64,000 bases of DNA from Siphonodentalium dalli (GCA_032622095.1 CP136069.1:161129043-161193042), one strand, 5' to 3'; positions 1 to 17,160 are shown, counted from the stretch's first letter. Made by a program: numbers and translations. Notes: generated from the sequence alone by a model not told the origin.

Positions 1-3000
1 TTACATCAATCAGCACTGTATCATGGCATCCTATGTTAAATCAATCAGCACGGTATCATGGCATCCTATGTTAAATCAATCAGCACGGTATCATGGCATC
101 CTATGTTAAATCAATCAGCACGGTATCATGGTATCCTATGTTAAATCAATCAGCACTGTAGCGTTGTATCCTATGTTAAATCAATCAGCACTGTATCATG
201 GCATCCTATGTTAAATCAATCAACACGGTATCATAGCATCCTATGTTAAATCAATCAGCACTGTATCATAGCATCCTATGTTAAATCAATCAGCACGGTA
301 TCATAGCATCCTATGTTAAATCAATCAGCACGGTATCATGGTATCCTATGTTAAATCAATCAGCACGGTATCATGGCATCCTATGTTAAATCAATCAACA
401 CGGTATCATAGCATCCTATGTTAAATCAATCTGCACTGTATCATGGCATCCTATGTTAAATCAATCAACACTGTATCATGGCATCCTATGTTAAATCAAT
501 CAACACGGTATCATGGCATCCTATGTTAAATCAATCAACACGGTATCATGGCATCCTATGTTAAATCAATCAACACTGTATCATGGCATCCTATGTTACA
601 TCAATCAGCACTGTATCATGGCATCCTATGTTAAATCAATCAGCACGGTATCATGGCATCCTATGTTACATCAATCAACACGGTATCATGGCATCCTATG
701 TTAAATCAATCAGCACGGTATCATGGCATCCTATGTTAAATCAATCAACACTGTATCATGGCATCCTATGTTAAATCAATCAACACTGTATCATGGCATC
801 CTATGTTAAATCAATCAGCACGGTATCATGGCATCCTATGTTACATCAATCAGCACGGTATCATGGTATCCTATGTTACATCAATCAGCACGGTATCATG
901 GCATCCTATGTTAAATCAATCAGCACGGTATCATAGCATCCTATGTTAAATCAATCAGCACGGTATCATGGTATCCTATGTTAAATCAATCAGCACTGTA
1001 TCATGGCATCCTATGTTAAATCAATCAACACGGTATCATGGCATCCTATGTTACATCAATCAACACGGTATCATGGCATCCTATGTTAAATCAATCAGCA
1101 CGGTATCATGGCATCCTATGTTAAATCAATCAACACTGTATCATGGCATCCTATGTTAAATCAATCAACACTGTATCATGGCATCCTATGTTAAATCAAT
1201 CAGTACGGTATCATGGTATCCTATGTTAAATCAATCAACACTGTATCATGGCATCCTATGTTAAATCAATCAGCACGGTATCATGGCATCCTATGTTACA
1301 TCAATCAGCACTGTATCATGGCATCCTATGTTACATCAATCAGCACTGTATCATGGCATCCTATGTTAAATCAATCAGCACGGTATCATGGCATCCTATG
1401 TTAAATCAATCAGCACGGTATCATGGCATCCTATGTTAAATCAATCAGCACGGTATCATGGTATCCTATGTTAAATCAATCAACACTGTATCATGGCATC
1501 CTATGTTAAATCAATCAGCACGGTATCATGGCATCCTATGTTACATCAATCAGTACGGTATCATGGCATCCTATGTTAAATCAATCAGTACGGTATCATG
1601 GTATCCTATGTTAAATCAATCAACACTGTATCATGGCATCCTATGTTAAATCAATCAGCACGGTATCATGGTATCCTATGTTAAATCAATCAGTACGGTA
1701 TCATGGCATCCTATGTTACATCAATCAGCACGGTATCATGGCATCCTATGTTAAATCAATCAACACTGTATCATGGCATCCTATGTTAAATCAATCAGTA
1801 CGGTATCATGGTATCCTATGTTAAATCAATCAACACTGTATCATGGCATCCTATGTTAAATCAATCAGCACGGTATCATGGCATCCTATGTTACATCAAT
1901 CAGCACTGTATCATGGCATCCTATGTTACATCAATCAGCACTGTATCATGGCATCCTATGTTAAATCAATCAGTACGGTATCATGGTATCCTATGTTAAA
2001 TCAATCAACACTGTATCATGGCATCCTATGTTAAATCAATCAGCACGATATCATGGCATCCTATGTTACATCAATCAGCACTGTATCATGGCATCCTATG
2101 TTACATCAATCAGCACGGTATCATGGCATCCTATGTTAAATCAATCAGCACGGTATCATGGCATCCTATGTTAAATCAATCAGCACGGTATCATGGCATC
2201 CTATGTTACATCAATCAGCACGGTATCATGGCATCCTATGTTACATCAATCAGCACTGTATCATGGCATCCTATGTTAAATCAATCAGTACGGTATCATG
2301 GTATCCTATGTTAAATCAATCAACACTGTATCATGGCATCCTATGTTAAATCAATCAGCACGGTATCATGGCATCCTATGTTACATCAATCAGCACTGTA
2401 TCATGGCATCCTATGTTACATCAATCAGCACGGTATCATGGCATCCTATGTTAAATCAATCAGCACGGTATCATGGCATCCTATGTTAAATCAATCAGCA
2501 CGGTATCATGGCATCCTATGTTACATCAATCAGCACTGTATCATGGCATCCTATGTTACATCAATCAGCACTGTATCATGGCATCCTATGTTAAATCAAT
2601 CAGTACGGTATCATGGTATCCTATGTTTAATCAATCAACACTGTATCATGGCATCCTATGTTAAATCAATCAGCACGGTATCATGGCATCCTATGTTACA
2701 TCAATCAGCACTGTATTATGGCATCCTATGTTACATCAATCAGCACGGTATCATGGCATCCTATGTTAAATCAATCAGCACGGTATCATGGCATCCTATG
2801 TTAAATCAATCAGCACGGTATCATGGCATCCTATGTTACATCAATCAGCACGGTATCATGGCATCCTATGTTACATCAATCAGCACTGTATCATGGCATC
2901 CTATGTTAAATCAATCAGCACGGTATCATGGCATCCTATGTTACATCAATCAGCACTGTATCATGGCATCCTATGTTAAATCAATCAGCACGGTATCATG

Positions 3001-6000
3001 GCATCCTATGTTACATCAATCAGCACTGTATCATGGCATCCTATGTTAAATCAATCAGCACGGTATCATGGCATCCTATGTTACATCAATCAGCACTGTA
3101 TCATGGCATCCTATGTTACATCAATCAGCACGGTATCATGGCATCCTATGTTAAATCAATCAACACTGTATCATGGCATCCTATGTTAAATCAATCAGTA
3201 CGGTATCATGGTATCCTATGTTAAATCAATCAACACTGTATCATGGCATCCTATGTTAAATCAATCAGCACGGTATCATGGCATCCTATGTTACATCAAT
3301 CAGCACTGTATCATGGCATCCTATGTTACATCAATCAGCACTGTATCATGGCATCCTATGTTAAATCAATCAGCACGGTATCATGGCATCCTATGTTAAA
3401 TCAATCAGCACGGTATCATGGCATCCTATGTTAAATCAATCAGCACGGTATCATGGTATCCTATGTTAAATCAATCAACACTGTATCATGGCATCCTATG
3501 TTAAATCAATCAGCACGGTATCATGGCATCCTATGTTACATCAATCAGTACGGTATCATCGCATCCTATGTTAAATCAATCAGTACGGTATCATGGTATC
3601 CTATGTTAAATCAATCAACACTGTATCATGGCATCCTATGTTAAATCAATCAGCACGGTATCATGGTATCCTATGTTAAATCAATCAGTACGGTATCATG
3701 GCATCCTATGTTACATCAATCAGCACGGTATCATGGCATCCTATGTTAAATCAATCAACACTGTATCATGGCATCCTATGTTAAATCAATCAGCACGGTA
3801 TCATGGTATCCTATGTTAAATCAATCAGTACGGTATCATGGCATCCTATGTTACATCAATCAGCACGGTATCATGGCATCCTATGTTAAATCAATCAGTA
3901 CGGTATCATGGCATCCTATGTTAAATCAATCAACACTGTATCATGGCATCCTATGTTAAATCAATCAGCACGGTATCATGGCATCCTATGTTACATCAAT
4001 CAGCACGGTATCATGGCATCCTATGTTAAATCAATCAGCACGGTATCATGGCATCCTATGTTACATCAATCAGCACTGTATCATGGCATCCTATGTTAAA
4101 TCAATCAGCACGGTATCATGGCATCCTATGTTAAATCAATCAGCACGGTATCATGGCATCCTATGTTAAATCAATCAGCACGGTATCGTGGTATCCTATG
4201 TTAAATCAATCAACACGGTATCATGGTATCCTATGTTAAATCAATCAGCACTGTATCATGGTATCCTATGTTAAATCAATCAGCACGGTATCATGGCATC
4301 CTATGTTACATCAATCAGCACGGTATCATGGTATCCTATGTTAAATCAATCAGCACTGTATCATGGCATCCTATGTTAAATCAATCAGCACTGTATCATG
4401 GCATCCTATGTTACATCAATCAGCACGGTATCATGGCATCCTATGTTAAATCAATCAACACGGTATCATGGCATCCTATGTTAAATCAATCAGCACTGTA
4501 TCATGGCATCCTATGTTAAATCAATCAACACTGTATCATGGCATCCTATGTTAAATCAATCAGTACGGTATCATGGCATCCTATGTTAAATCAATCAGCA
4601 CGGTATCATGGCATCCTATGTTAAATCAATCAGCACGGTATCATGGCATCCTATGTTAAATCAATCATCACGGTATCATGGCATCCTATGTTAAATCAAT
4701 CATCACGGTATCATGGCATCCTATGTTAAATCAATCAGCACGGTATCATGGCATCCTATGTTACATCAATCAGCACGGTATCATGGCATCCTATGTTAAA
4801 TCAATCAACACGGTATCATGGCATCCTATGTTAAATCAATCAGCACTGTATCATGGCATCCTATGTTACATCAATCAGCACGGTATCATGGCATCCTATG
4901 TTAAATCAATCAACACGGTATCATGGCATCCTATGTTAAATCAATCAGCACTGTATCATGGCATCCTATGTTAAATCAATCAACACTGTATCATGGCATC
5001 CTATGTTAAATCAATCAGTACGGTATCATGGCATCCTATGTTAAATCAATCAGCACGGTATCATGGCATCCTATGTTAAATCAATCAGCACGGTATCATG
5101 GCATCCTATGTTAAATCAATCATCACGGTATCATGGCATCCTATGTTAAATCAATCATCACGGTATCATGGCATCCTATGTTAAATCAATCAGCACGGTA
5201 TCATGGCATCCTATGTTAAATCAATCAGTACGGTATCATGGCATCCTATGTTAAATCAATCAGCACGGTATCATGGCATCCTATGTTAAATCAATCAGCA
5301 CGGTATCATGGCATCCTATGTTAAATCAATCAGCACGGTATCATGGCATCCTATGTTAAATCAATCATCACGGTATCATGGCATCCTATGTTAAATCAAT
5401 CAGCACGGTATCATGGCATCCTATGTTAAATCAATCAGCACGGTATCATGGCATCCTATGTTAAATCAATCAGCACGGTATCATGGCATCCTATGTTAAA
5501 TCAATCATCACGGTATCGTGGTATCCTATGTTAAATCAATCAGCACGGTATCGTGGTATCCTATGTTAAATCAATCAGCACTGTATCATGGTATCCTATG
5601 TTAAATCAAATATCACGGTATCATGGTATCCTATGTTAAATCAATCAGCACGGTATCATGGCATCCTATGTTAAATCAATCAGCACTGTATCATGGTATC
5701 CTATGTTAAATCAATCAGCACTGTATCATGGTATCCTATGTTAAATCCATCAGCACTGTATCATGGCATCCTATGTTAAATCAATCAGCACGGTATCATG
5801 GCATCCTATGTTAAATCAATCAGCACGGTATCATGGCATCCTATGTTAAATCAATCAGCACGGTATCATGGTATCCTATGTTAAATCAATCAACACTGTA
5901 TCATGGTATCCTATGTTAAATCAATCAACACGGTATCATGGCATCCTATGTTAAATCAATCAGCTCTGTATCATGGCATCCTATGTTAAATCAATCATCA

Positions 6001-7094
6001 CGGTATAATGGCATCCTATGTTAAATCAATCAGCACTGTATCATGGTATCCTATGTTAAATCAATCAACACGGTATCATGGCATCCTATGTTAAATCAAT
6101 CAGCACGGTATCATGGCATCCTATGTTAAATCAATCAGCACTGTATCATGGTATCCTATGTTAAATCAATCATCACGGTATCATGGCATCCTATGTTAAA
6201 TCAATCAACACGGTATCATGGTATCCTATGTTAAATCAATCAGCACGGTATCATGGTATCCTATGTTAAATCAATCAGCACGGTATCATGGTATCCTATG
6301 TTAAATCAATCAACACTGTATCATGGTATCCTATGTTAAATCAATCAACACTGTATCATGGTATCCTATGTTAAATCAATCAACACGGTATCATGGCATC
6401 CTATGTTAAATCAATCAGCACTGTATCATGGTATCCTATGTTAAATCAATCATCACGGTATCATGGCATCCTATGATAAATCAATCAACACGGTATCATG
6501 GTATCCTATGTTAAATCAATCAACACTGTATCATGGTATCCTATGTTAAATCAATCAACACAGTATCATGGCATCCTATGTTAAATCAATCAGCACTGTA
6601 TCATGGCATCCTATGTTAAATCAATCAGCACTGTATCATGGTATCCTATGTTAAATCAATCAGCACGGTATCATGGCATCCTATGTTAAATCAATCAGCA
6701 CGGTATCATGGTATCCTATGTTAAATCAATCAACACAGTATCATGGCATCCTATGTTAAATCAATCAGCACTGTATCATGGTATCCTATGTTAAATCAAT
6801 CATCACGGTATCATGGCATCCTATGTTAAATCAATCATCACGGTATCATGGCATCCTATGTTAAATCAATCATCACGGTATCATGGCATCCTATGTTAAA
6901 TCAATCAACACAGTATCATGGCATCCTATGTTAAATCAATCAGCACTGTATCATAGTATCCTATGTTAAATCAATCAGCACGGTATCATGGTATCCTATG
7001 TTAAATCAATCAGCACGGTATCATGGCATCCTATGTTAAATCAATCAGCACTGTATCATGGTATCCTATGTTAAATCAATCAGCACGGTATCAT
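1..7094. repeat. Long-range satellite duplication, copy A
   Basis: The order of variant monomers in this stretch is repeated 9,730 bp later (278 monomers). Rare markers line up at that offset: GCGTTG near 170 and 9,900, ATTATGG near 2,715 and 12,445, and CATCGCATCC near 3,560 and 13,290. Past about 5,400 the offset becomes 9,660, because copy B lacks two monomers (70 bp); ATGATAAATC near 6,475 and 16,135 still matches. Correspondence stops near 7,095. The true left edge lies outside the window. Confidence 0.9.
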
Positions 7095-9730
7095 GGCATC
7101 CTATGTTACATCAATCAGCACGGTATCATGGCATCCTATGTTAAATCAATCAGCACGGTATCATGGTATCCTATGTTATATCAATCAGCACGGTATCATG
7201 GCATCCTATGTTATATCAATCAGCACTGTATCATGGCATCCTATGTTATATCAATCAGCACTGTATCATAGAATCCTATGTTAAATCAATCAGCACGGTA
7301 TCATGGTATCCTATGTTATATCAATCAGCACGGTATCATGGCATCCTATGTTACATCAATCAGCACTGTATCATGGTATCCTATGTTAAATCAATCAACA
7401 CTGTATCATGGTATCCTATGTTAAATCAATCAGCACGGTATCATGGCATCCTATGTTAAATCAATCAGTACGGTATCATGGTATCCTATGTTAAATCAAT
7501 CAACACGGTATCATGGCATCCTATGTTACATCAATCAGCACGGTATCATGGCATCCTATGTTAAATCAATCAGCACTGTATCATGGCATCCTATGTTAAA
7601 TCAATCAGCACTGTATCATGGCATCCTATGTTAAATCAATCAGCACGGTATCATGGCATCCTATGTTAAATCAATCAGCACGGTATCATGGTATCCTATG
7701 TTAAATCAATCAACACGGTATCATGGCATCCTATGTTAAATCAATCATCACGGTATCATGGCATCCTATGTTACATCAATCAGCACGGTATCATGGCATC
7801 CTATGTTAAATCAATCAGCACGGTATCATGGCGTCCTATGTTAAATCAATCAACACGGTATCATGGCATCCTATGTTATATCAATCAGCACGGTATCATG
7901 GCATCCTATGTTAAATCAATCAGCACGGTATCATGGTATCCTATGTTATATCAATCAGCACGGTATCATGGCGTCCTATGTTAAATCAATCAACACGGTA
8001 TCATGGCATCCTATGTTAAATAAATCAGCACGGTATCATAGTATCCTATGTTAAATCAATCAACACTGTATCATGGCATCCTATGTTACATCAATCAACA
8101 CGGTATCATGGCATCCTATGTTAAATCAATCAACACTGTATCATGGCATCCTATGTTAAATCAATCAACACGGTATCATGGCATCCTATGTTACATCAAT
8201 CAACACGGTATCATGGCATCCTATGTTAAATCAATCAGCACGGTATCATGGCATCCTATGTTAAATCAATCAACACTGTATCATGGCATCCTATGTTAAA
8301 TCAATCAACACTGTATCATGGCATCCTATGTTAAATCAATCAGCACGGTATCATGGCATCCTATGTTACATCAATCAGCACTGTATCATGGCATCCTATG
8401 TTACATCAATCAGCACGGTATCATGGCATCCTATGTTAAATCAATCAGCACGGTATCATGGCATCCTATGTTACATCAATCAGCACTGTATCATGGCATC
8501 CTATGTTAAATCAATCAGCACGGTATCATGGCATCCTATGTTACATCAATCAGCACTGTATCATGGCATCCTATGTTAAATCAATCAGCACGGTATCATG
8601 GCATCCTATGTTAAATCAATCAGCACGGTATCATGGCATCCTATGTTAAATCAATCAGCACGGTATCATGGCATCCTATGTTACATCAATCAGCACTGTA
8701 TCATGGCATCCTATGTTAAATCAATCAGCACGGTATCATGGCATCCTATGTTACATCAATCAGCACTGTATCATGGCATCCTATGTTACATCAATCAGCA
8801 CTGTATCATGGCATCCTATGTTAAATCAATCAGCACGGTATCATGGCATCCTATGTTACATCAATCAGCACTGTATCATAGCATCCTATGTTAAATCAAT
8901 CAGCACTGTATCATAGCATCCTATGTTAAATCAATCAGCACGGTATCATGGCATCCTATGTTAAATCAATCAGCACGGTATCATGGCATCCTATGTTAAA
9001 TCAATCAGCACGGTATCATGGCATCCTATGTTAAATCAATCAGCACGGTATCATGGCATCCTATGTTACATCAATCAGCACTGTATCATGGCATCCTATG
9101 TTAAATCAATCAGCACGGTATCATGGCATCCTATGTTAAATCAATCAGCACGGTATCATGGCATCCTATGTTACATCAATCAGCACTGTATCATGGCATC
9201 CTATGTTAAATCAATCAGCACGGCATCATGGTATCCTATGTTAAATCAATCAGCACGGTATCATGGCATCCTATGTTAAATCAATCAGCACGGTATCATG
9301 GCATCCTATGTTACATCAATCAGCACTGTATCATGGCATCCTATGTTAAATCAATCAGCACGGTATCATGGCATCCTATGTTAAATCAATCAGCACGGTA
9401 TCATGGCATCCTATGTTACATCAATCAACACGGTATCATGGCATCCTATGTTAAATCAATCAACACTGTATCATGGCATCCTATGTTAAATCAATCAACA
9501 CGGTATCATGGCATCCTATGTTACATCAATCAACACGGTATCATGGCATCCTATGTTAAATCAATCAGCACGGTATCATGGCATCCTATGTTAAATCAAT
9601 CAACACTGTATCATGGCATCCTATGTTAAATCAATCAACACTGTATCATGGCATCCTATGTTAAATCAATCAGCACGGTATCATGGCATCCTATGTTACA
9701 TCAATCAGCACTGTATCATGGCATCCTATG

Positions 9731-12700
9731 TTACATCAATCAGCACTGTATCATGGCATCCTATGTTAAATCAATCAGCACGGTATCATGGCATCCTATG
9801 TTAAATCAATCAGCACGGTATCATGGCATCCTATGTTAAATCAATCAGCACGGTATCATGGTATCCTATGTTAAATCAATCAGCACTGTAGCGTTGTATC
9901 CTATGTTAAATCAATCAGCACTGTATCATGGCATCCTATGTTAAATCAATCAACACGGTATCATAGCATCCTATGTTAAATCAATCAGCACTGTATCATA
10001 GCATCCTATGTTAAATCAATCAGCACGGTATCATAGCATCCTATGTTAAATCAATCAGCACGGTATCATGGTATCCTATGTTAAATCAATCAGCACGGTA
10101 TCATGGCATCCTATGTTAAATCAATCAACACGGTATCATAGCATCCTATGTTAAATCAATCTGCACTGTATCATGGCATCCTATGTTAAATCAATCAACA
10201 CTGTATCATGGCATCCTATGTTAAATCAATCAACACGGTATCATGGCATCCTATGTTAAATCAATCAACACGGTATCATGGCATCCTATGTTAAATCAAT
10301 CAACACTGTATCATGGCATCCTATGTTACATCAATCAGCACTGTATCATGGCATCCTATGTTAAATCAATCAGCACGGTATCATGGCATCCTATGTTACA
10401 TCAATCAACACGGTATCATGGCATCCTATGTTAAATCAATCAGCACGGTATCATGGCATCCTATGTTAAATCAATCAACACTGTATCATGGCATCCTATG
10501 TTAAATCAATCAACACTGTATCATGGCATCCTATGTTAAATCAATCAGCACGGTATCATGGCATCCTATGTTACATCAATCAGCACGGTATCATGGTATC
10601 CTATGTTACATCAATCAGCACGGTATCATGGCATCCTATGTTAAATCAATCAGCACGGTATCATAGCATCCTATGTTAAATCAATCAGCACGGTATCATG
10701 GTATCCTATGTTAAATCAATCAGCACTGTATCATGGCATCCTATGTTAAATCAATCAACACGGTATCATGGCATCCTATGTTACATCAATCAACACGGTA
10801 TCATGGCATCCTATGTTAAATCAATCAGCACGGTATCATGGCATCCTATGTTAAATCAATCAACACTGTATCATGGCATCCTATGTTAAATCAATCAACA
10901 CTGTATCATGGCATCCTATGTTAAATCAATCAGTACGGTATCATGGTATCCTATGTTAAATCAATCAACACTGTATCATGGCATCCTATGTTAAATCAAT
11001 CAGCACGGTATCATGGCATCCTATGTTACATCAATCAGCACTGTATCATGGCATCCTATGTTACATCAATCAGCACTGTATCATGGCATCCTATGTTAAA
11101 TCAATCAGCACGGTATCATGGCATCCTATGTTAAATCAATCAGCACGGTATCATGGCATCCTATGTTAAATCAATCAGCACGGTATCATGGTATCCTATG
11201 TTAAATCAATCAACACTGTATCATGGCATCCTATGTTAAATCAATCAGCACGGTATCATGGCATCCTATGTTACATCAATCAGTACGGTATCATGGCATC
11301 CTATGTTAAATCAATCAGTACGGTATCATGGTATCCTATGTTAAATCAATCAACACTGTATCATGGCATCCTATGTTAAATCAATCAGCACGGTATCATG
11401 GTATCCTATGTTAAATCAATCAGTACGGTATCATGGCATCCTATGTTACATCAATCAGCACGGTATCATGGCATCCTATGTTAAATCAATCAACACTGTA
11501 TCATGGCATCCTATGTTAAATCAATCAGTACGGTATCATGGTATCCTATGTTAAATCAATCAACACTGTATCATGGCATCCTATGTTAAATCAATCAGCA
11601 CGGTATCATGGCATCCTATGTTACATCAATCAGCACTGTATCATGGCATCCTATGTTACATCAATCAGCACTGTATCATGGCATCCTATGTTAAATCAAT
11701 CAGTACGGTATCATGGTATCCTATGTTAAATCAATCAACACTGTATCATGGCATCCTATGTTAAATCAATCAGCACGATATCATGGCATCCTATGTTACA
11801 TCAATCAGCACTGTATCATGGCATCCTATGTTACATCAATCAGCACGGTATCATGGCATCCTATGTTAAATCAATCAGCACGGTATCATGGCATCCTATG
11901 TTAAATCAATCAGCACGGTATCATGGCATCCTATGTTACATCAATCAGCACGGTATCATGGCATCCTATGTTACATCAATCAGCACTGTATCATGGCATC
12001 CTATGTTAAATCAATCAGTACGGTATCATGGTATCCTATGTTAAATCAATCAACACTGTATCATGGCATCCTATGTTAAATCAATCAGCACGGTATCATG
12101 GCATCCTATGTTACATCAATCAGCACTGTATCATGGCATCCTATGTTACATCAATCAGCACGGTATCATGGCATCCTATGTTAAATCAATCAGCACGGTA
12201 TCATGGCATCCTATGTTAAATCAATCAGCACGGTATCATGGCATCCTATGTTACATCAATCAGCACTGTATCATGGCATCCTATGTTACATCAATCAGCA
12301 CTGTATCATGGCATCCTATGTTAAATCAATCAGTACGGTATCATGGTATCCTATGTTTAATCAATCAACACTGTATCATGGCATCCTATGTTAAATCAAT
12401 CAGCACGGTATCATGGCATCCTATGTTACATCAATCAGCACTGTATTATGGCATCCTATGTTACATCAATCAGCACGGTATCATGGCATCCTATGTTAAA
12501 TCAATCAGCACGGTATCATGGCATCCTATGTTAAATCAATCAGCACGGTATCATGGCATCCTATGTTACATCAATCAGCACGGTATCATGGCATCCTATG
12601 TTACATCAATCAGCACTGTATCATGGCATCCTATGTTAAATCAATCAGCACGGTATCATGGCATCCTATGTTACATCAATCAGCACTGTATCATGGCATC

Positions 12701-15700
12701 CTATGTTAAATCAATCAGCACGGTATCATGGCATCCTATGTTACATCAATCAGCACTGTATCATGGCATCCTATGTTAAATCAATCAGCACGGTATCATG
12801 GCATCCTATGTTACATCAATCAGCACTGTATCATGGCATCCTATGTTACATCAATCAGCACGGTATCATGGCATCCTATGTTAAATCAATCAACACTGTA
12901 TCATGGCATCCTATGTTAAATCAATCAGTACGGTATCATGGTATCCTATGTTAAATCAATCAACACTGTATCATGGCATCCTATGTTAAATCAATCAGCA
13001 CGGTATCATGGCATCCTATGTTACATCAATCAGCACTGTATCATGGCATCCTATGTTACATCAATCAGCACTGTATCATGGCATCCTATGTTAAATCAAT
13101 CAGCACGGTATCATGGCATCCTATGTTAAATCAATCAGCACGGTATCATGGCATCCTATGTTAAATCAATCAGCACGGTATCATGGTATCCTATGTTAAA
13201 TCAATCAACACTGTATCATGGCATCCTATGTTAAATCAATCAGCACGGTATCATGGCATCCTATGTTACATCAATCAGTACGGTATCATCGCATCCTATG
13301 TTAAATCAATCAGTACGGTATCATGGTATCCTATGTTAAATCAATCAACACTGTATCATGGCATCCTATGTTAAATCAATCAGCACGGTATCATGGTATC
13401 CTATGTTAAATCAATCAGTACGGTATCATGGCATCCTATGTTACATCAATCAGCACGGTATCATGGCATCCTATGTTAAATCAATCAACACTGTATCATG
13501 GCATCCTATGTTAAATCAATCAGCACGGTATCATGGTATCCTATGTTAAATCAATCAGTACGGTATCATGGCATCCTATGTTACATCAATCAGCACGGTA
13601 TCATGGCATCCTATGTTAAATCAATCAGTACGGTATCATGGCATCCTATGTTAAATCAATCAACACTGTATCATGGCATCCTATGTTAAATCAATCAGCA
13701 CGGTATCATGGCATCCTATGTTACATCAATCAGCACGGTATCATGGCATCCTATGTTAAATCAATCAGCACGGTATCATGGCATCCTATGTTACATCAAT
13801 CAGCACTGTATCATGGCATCCTATGTTAAATCAATCAGCACGGTATCATGGCATCCTATGTTAAATCAATCAGCACGGTATCATGGCATCCTATGTTAAA
13901 TCAATCAGCACGGTATCGTGGTATCCTATGTTAAATCAATCAACACAGTATCGTGGTATCCTATGTTAAATCAATCAGCACTGTATCATGGTATCCTATG
14001 TTAAATCAATCAGCACGGTATCATGGCATCCTATGTTACATCAATCAGCACGGTATCATGGTATCCTATGTTAAATCAATCAGCACTGTATCATGGCATC
14101 CTATGTTAAATCAATCAGCACTGTATCATGGCATCCTATGTTACATCAATCAGCACGGTATCATGGCATCCTATGTTAAATCAATCAACACGGTATCATG
14201 GCATCCTATGTTAAATCAATCAGCACTGTATCATGGCATCCTATGTTAAATCAATCAACACTGTATCATGGCATCCTATGTTAAATCAATCAGTACGGTA
14301 TCATGGCATCCTATGTTAAATCAATCAGCACGGTATCATGGCATCCTATGTTAAATCAATCAGCACGGTATCATGGCATCCTATGTTAAATCAATCATCA
14401 CGGTATCATGGCATCCTATGTTAAATCAATCATCACGGTATCATGGCATCCTATGTTAAATCAATCAGCACGGTATCATGGCATCCTATGTTACATCAAT
14501 CAGCACGGTATCATGGCATCCTATGTTAAATCAATCAACACGGTATCATGGCATCCTATGTTAAATCAATCAGCACTGTATCATGGCATCCTATGTTACA
14601 TCAATCAGCACGGTATCATGGCATCCTATGTTAAATCAATCAACACGGTATCATGGCATCCTATGTTAAATCAATCAGCACTGTATCATGGCATCCTATG
14701 TTAAATCAATCAACACTGTATCATGGCATCCTATGTTAAATCAATCAGTACGGTATCATGGCATCCTATGTTAAATCAATCAGCACGGTATCATGGCATC
14801 CTATGTTAAATCAATCAGCACGGTATCATGGCATCCTATGTTAAATCAATCATCACGGTATCATGGCATCCTATGTTAAATCAATCATCACGGTATCATG
14901 GCATCCTATGTTAAATCAATCAGCACGGTATCATGGCATCCTATGTTAAATCAATCAGTACGGTATCATGGCATCCTATGTTAAATCAATCAGCACGGTA
15001 TCATGGCATCCTATGTTAAATCAATCAGCACGGTATCATGGCATCCTATGTTAAATCAATCAGCACGGTATCATGGCATCCTATGTTAAATCAATCATCA
15101 CGGTATCATGGCATCCTATGTTAAATCAATCAGCACGGTATCATGGCATCCTATGTTAAATCAATCATCACGGTATCGTGGTATCCTATGTTAAATCAAT
15201 CAGCACGGTATCGTGGTATCCTATGTTAAATCAATCAGCACTGTATCATGGTATCCTATGTTAAATCAAATATCACGGTATCATGGTATCCTATGTTAAA
15301 TCAATCAGCACGGTATCATGGCATCCTATGTTAAATCAATCAGCACTGTATCATGGTATCCTATGTTAAATCAATCAGCACTGTATCATGGTATCCTATG
15401 TTAAATCCATCAGCACTGTATCATGGCATCCTATGTTAAATCAATCAGCACGGTATCATGGCATCCTATGTTAAATCAATCAGCACGGTATCATGGCATC
15501 CTATGTTAAATCAATCAGCACGGTATCATGGTATCCTATGTTAAATCAATCAACACTGTATCATGGTATCCTATGTTAAATCAATCAACACGGTATCATG
15601 GCATCCTATGTTAAATCAATCAGCTCTGTATCATGGCATCCTATGTTAAATCAATCATCACGGTATAATGGCATCCTATGTTAAATCAATCAGCACTGTA

Positions 15701-16754
15701 TCATGGTATCCTATGTTAAATCAATCAACACGGTATCATGGCATCCTATGTTAAATCAATCAGCACGGTATCATGGCATCCTATGTTAAATCAATCAGCA
15801 CTGTATCATGGTATCCTATGTTAAATCAATCATCACGGTATCATGGCATCCTATGTTAAATCAATCAACACGGTATCATGGTATCCTATGTTAAATCAAT
15901 CAGCACGGTATCATGGTATCCTATGTTAAATCAATCAGCACGGTATCATGGTATCCTATGTTAAATCAATCAACACTGTATCATGGTATCCTATGTTAAA
16001 TCAATCAACACTGTATCATGGTATCCTATGTTAAATCAATCAACACGGTATCATGGCATCCTATGTTAAATCAATCAGCACTGTATCATGGTATCCTATG
16101 TTAAATCAATCATCACGGTATCATGGCATCCTATGATAAATCAATCAACACGGTATCATGGTATCCTATGTTAAATCAATCAACACTGTATCATGGTATC
16201 CTATGTTAAATCAATCAACACAGTATCATGGCATCCTATGTTAAATCAATCAGCACTGTATCATGGCATCCTATGTTAAATCAATCAGCACTGTATCATG
16301 GTATCCTATGTTAAATCAATCAGCACGGTATCATGGCATCCTATGTTAAATCAATCAGCACGGTATCATGGTATCCTATGTTAAATCAATCAACACAGTA
16401 TCATGGCATCCTATGTTAAATCAATCAGCACTGTATCATGGTATCCTATGTTAAATCAATCATCACGGTATCATGGCATCCTATGTTAAATCAATCATCA
16501 CGGTATCATGGCATCCTATGTTAAATCAATCATCACGGTATCATGGCATCCTATGTTAAATCAATCAACACAGTATCATGGCATCCTATGTTAAATCAAT
16601 CAGCACTGTATCATAGTATCCTATGTTAAATCAATCAGCACGGTATCATGGTATCCTATGTTAAATCAATCAGCACGGTATCATGGCATCCTATGTTAAA
16701 TCAATCAGCACTGTATCATGGTATCCTATGTTAAATCAATCAGCACGGTATCAT
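9731..16754. repeat. Long-range satellite duplication, copy B
   Basis: This is the second copy of the block starting at position 1. By eye it is almost identical, while neighbouring monomers differ from one another at several sites. Differences seen include a changed monomer near 13,945-13,952 (CAGTATCGTGG where copy A has CGGTATCATGG) and the loss of two monomers between about 15,125 and 15,170. Such high identity over 7 kb implies a recent block duplication, or an assembly repeat error that would need excluding. Confidence 0.9.
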
Positions 16755-17160
16755 GGTATCCTATGTTAAATCAATCAGCACGGTATCATGGTATCCTATG
16801 TTAAATCAATCAGCACGGTATCATGGCATCCTATGTTAAATCAATCAGCACTGTATCATAGTATCCTATGTTAAATCAATCAGCACTGTATCATGGTATC
16901 CTATGTTAAATCAATCAGCACTGTATCATGGTATCCTATGTTAAATCAATCAACACTGTATCATGGTATCCTATGTTAAATCAATCATCACGGTATCATG
17001 GCATCCTATGTTAAATCAATCAGCACGGTATCATGGCATCCTATGTTAAATCAATCAGCACGGTATCATGGTATCCTATGTTAAATCAATCAGCACGGTA
17101 TAATGGTATCCTATGTTGAATCAATCAGCACTGTATCATGGTATCCTATGTTAAATCAAT

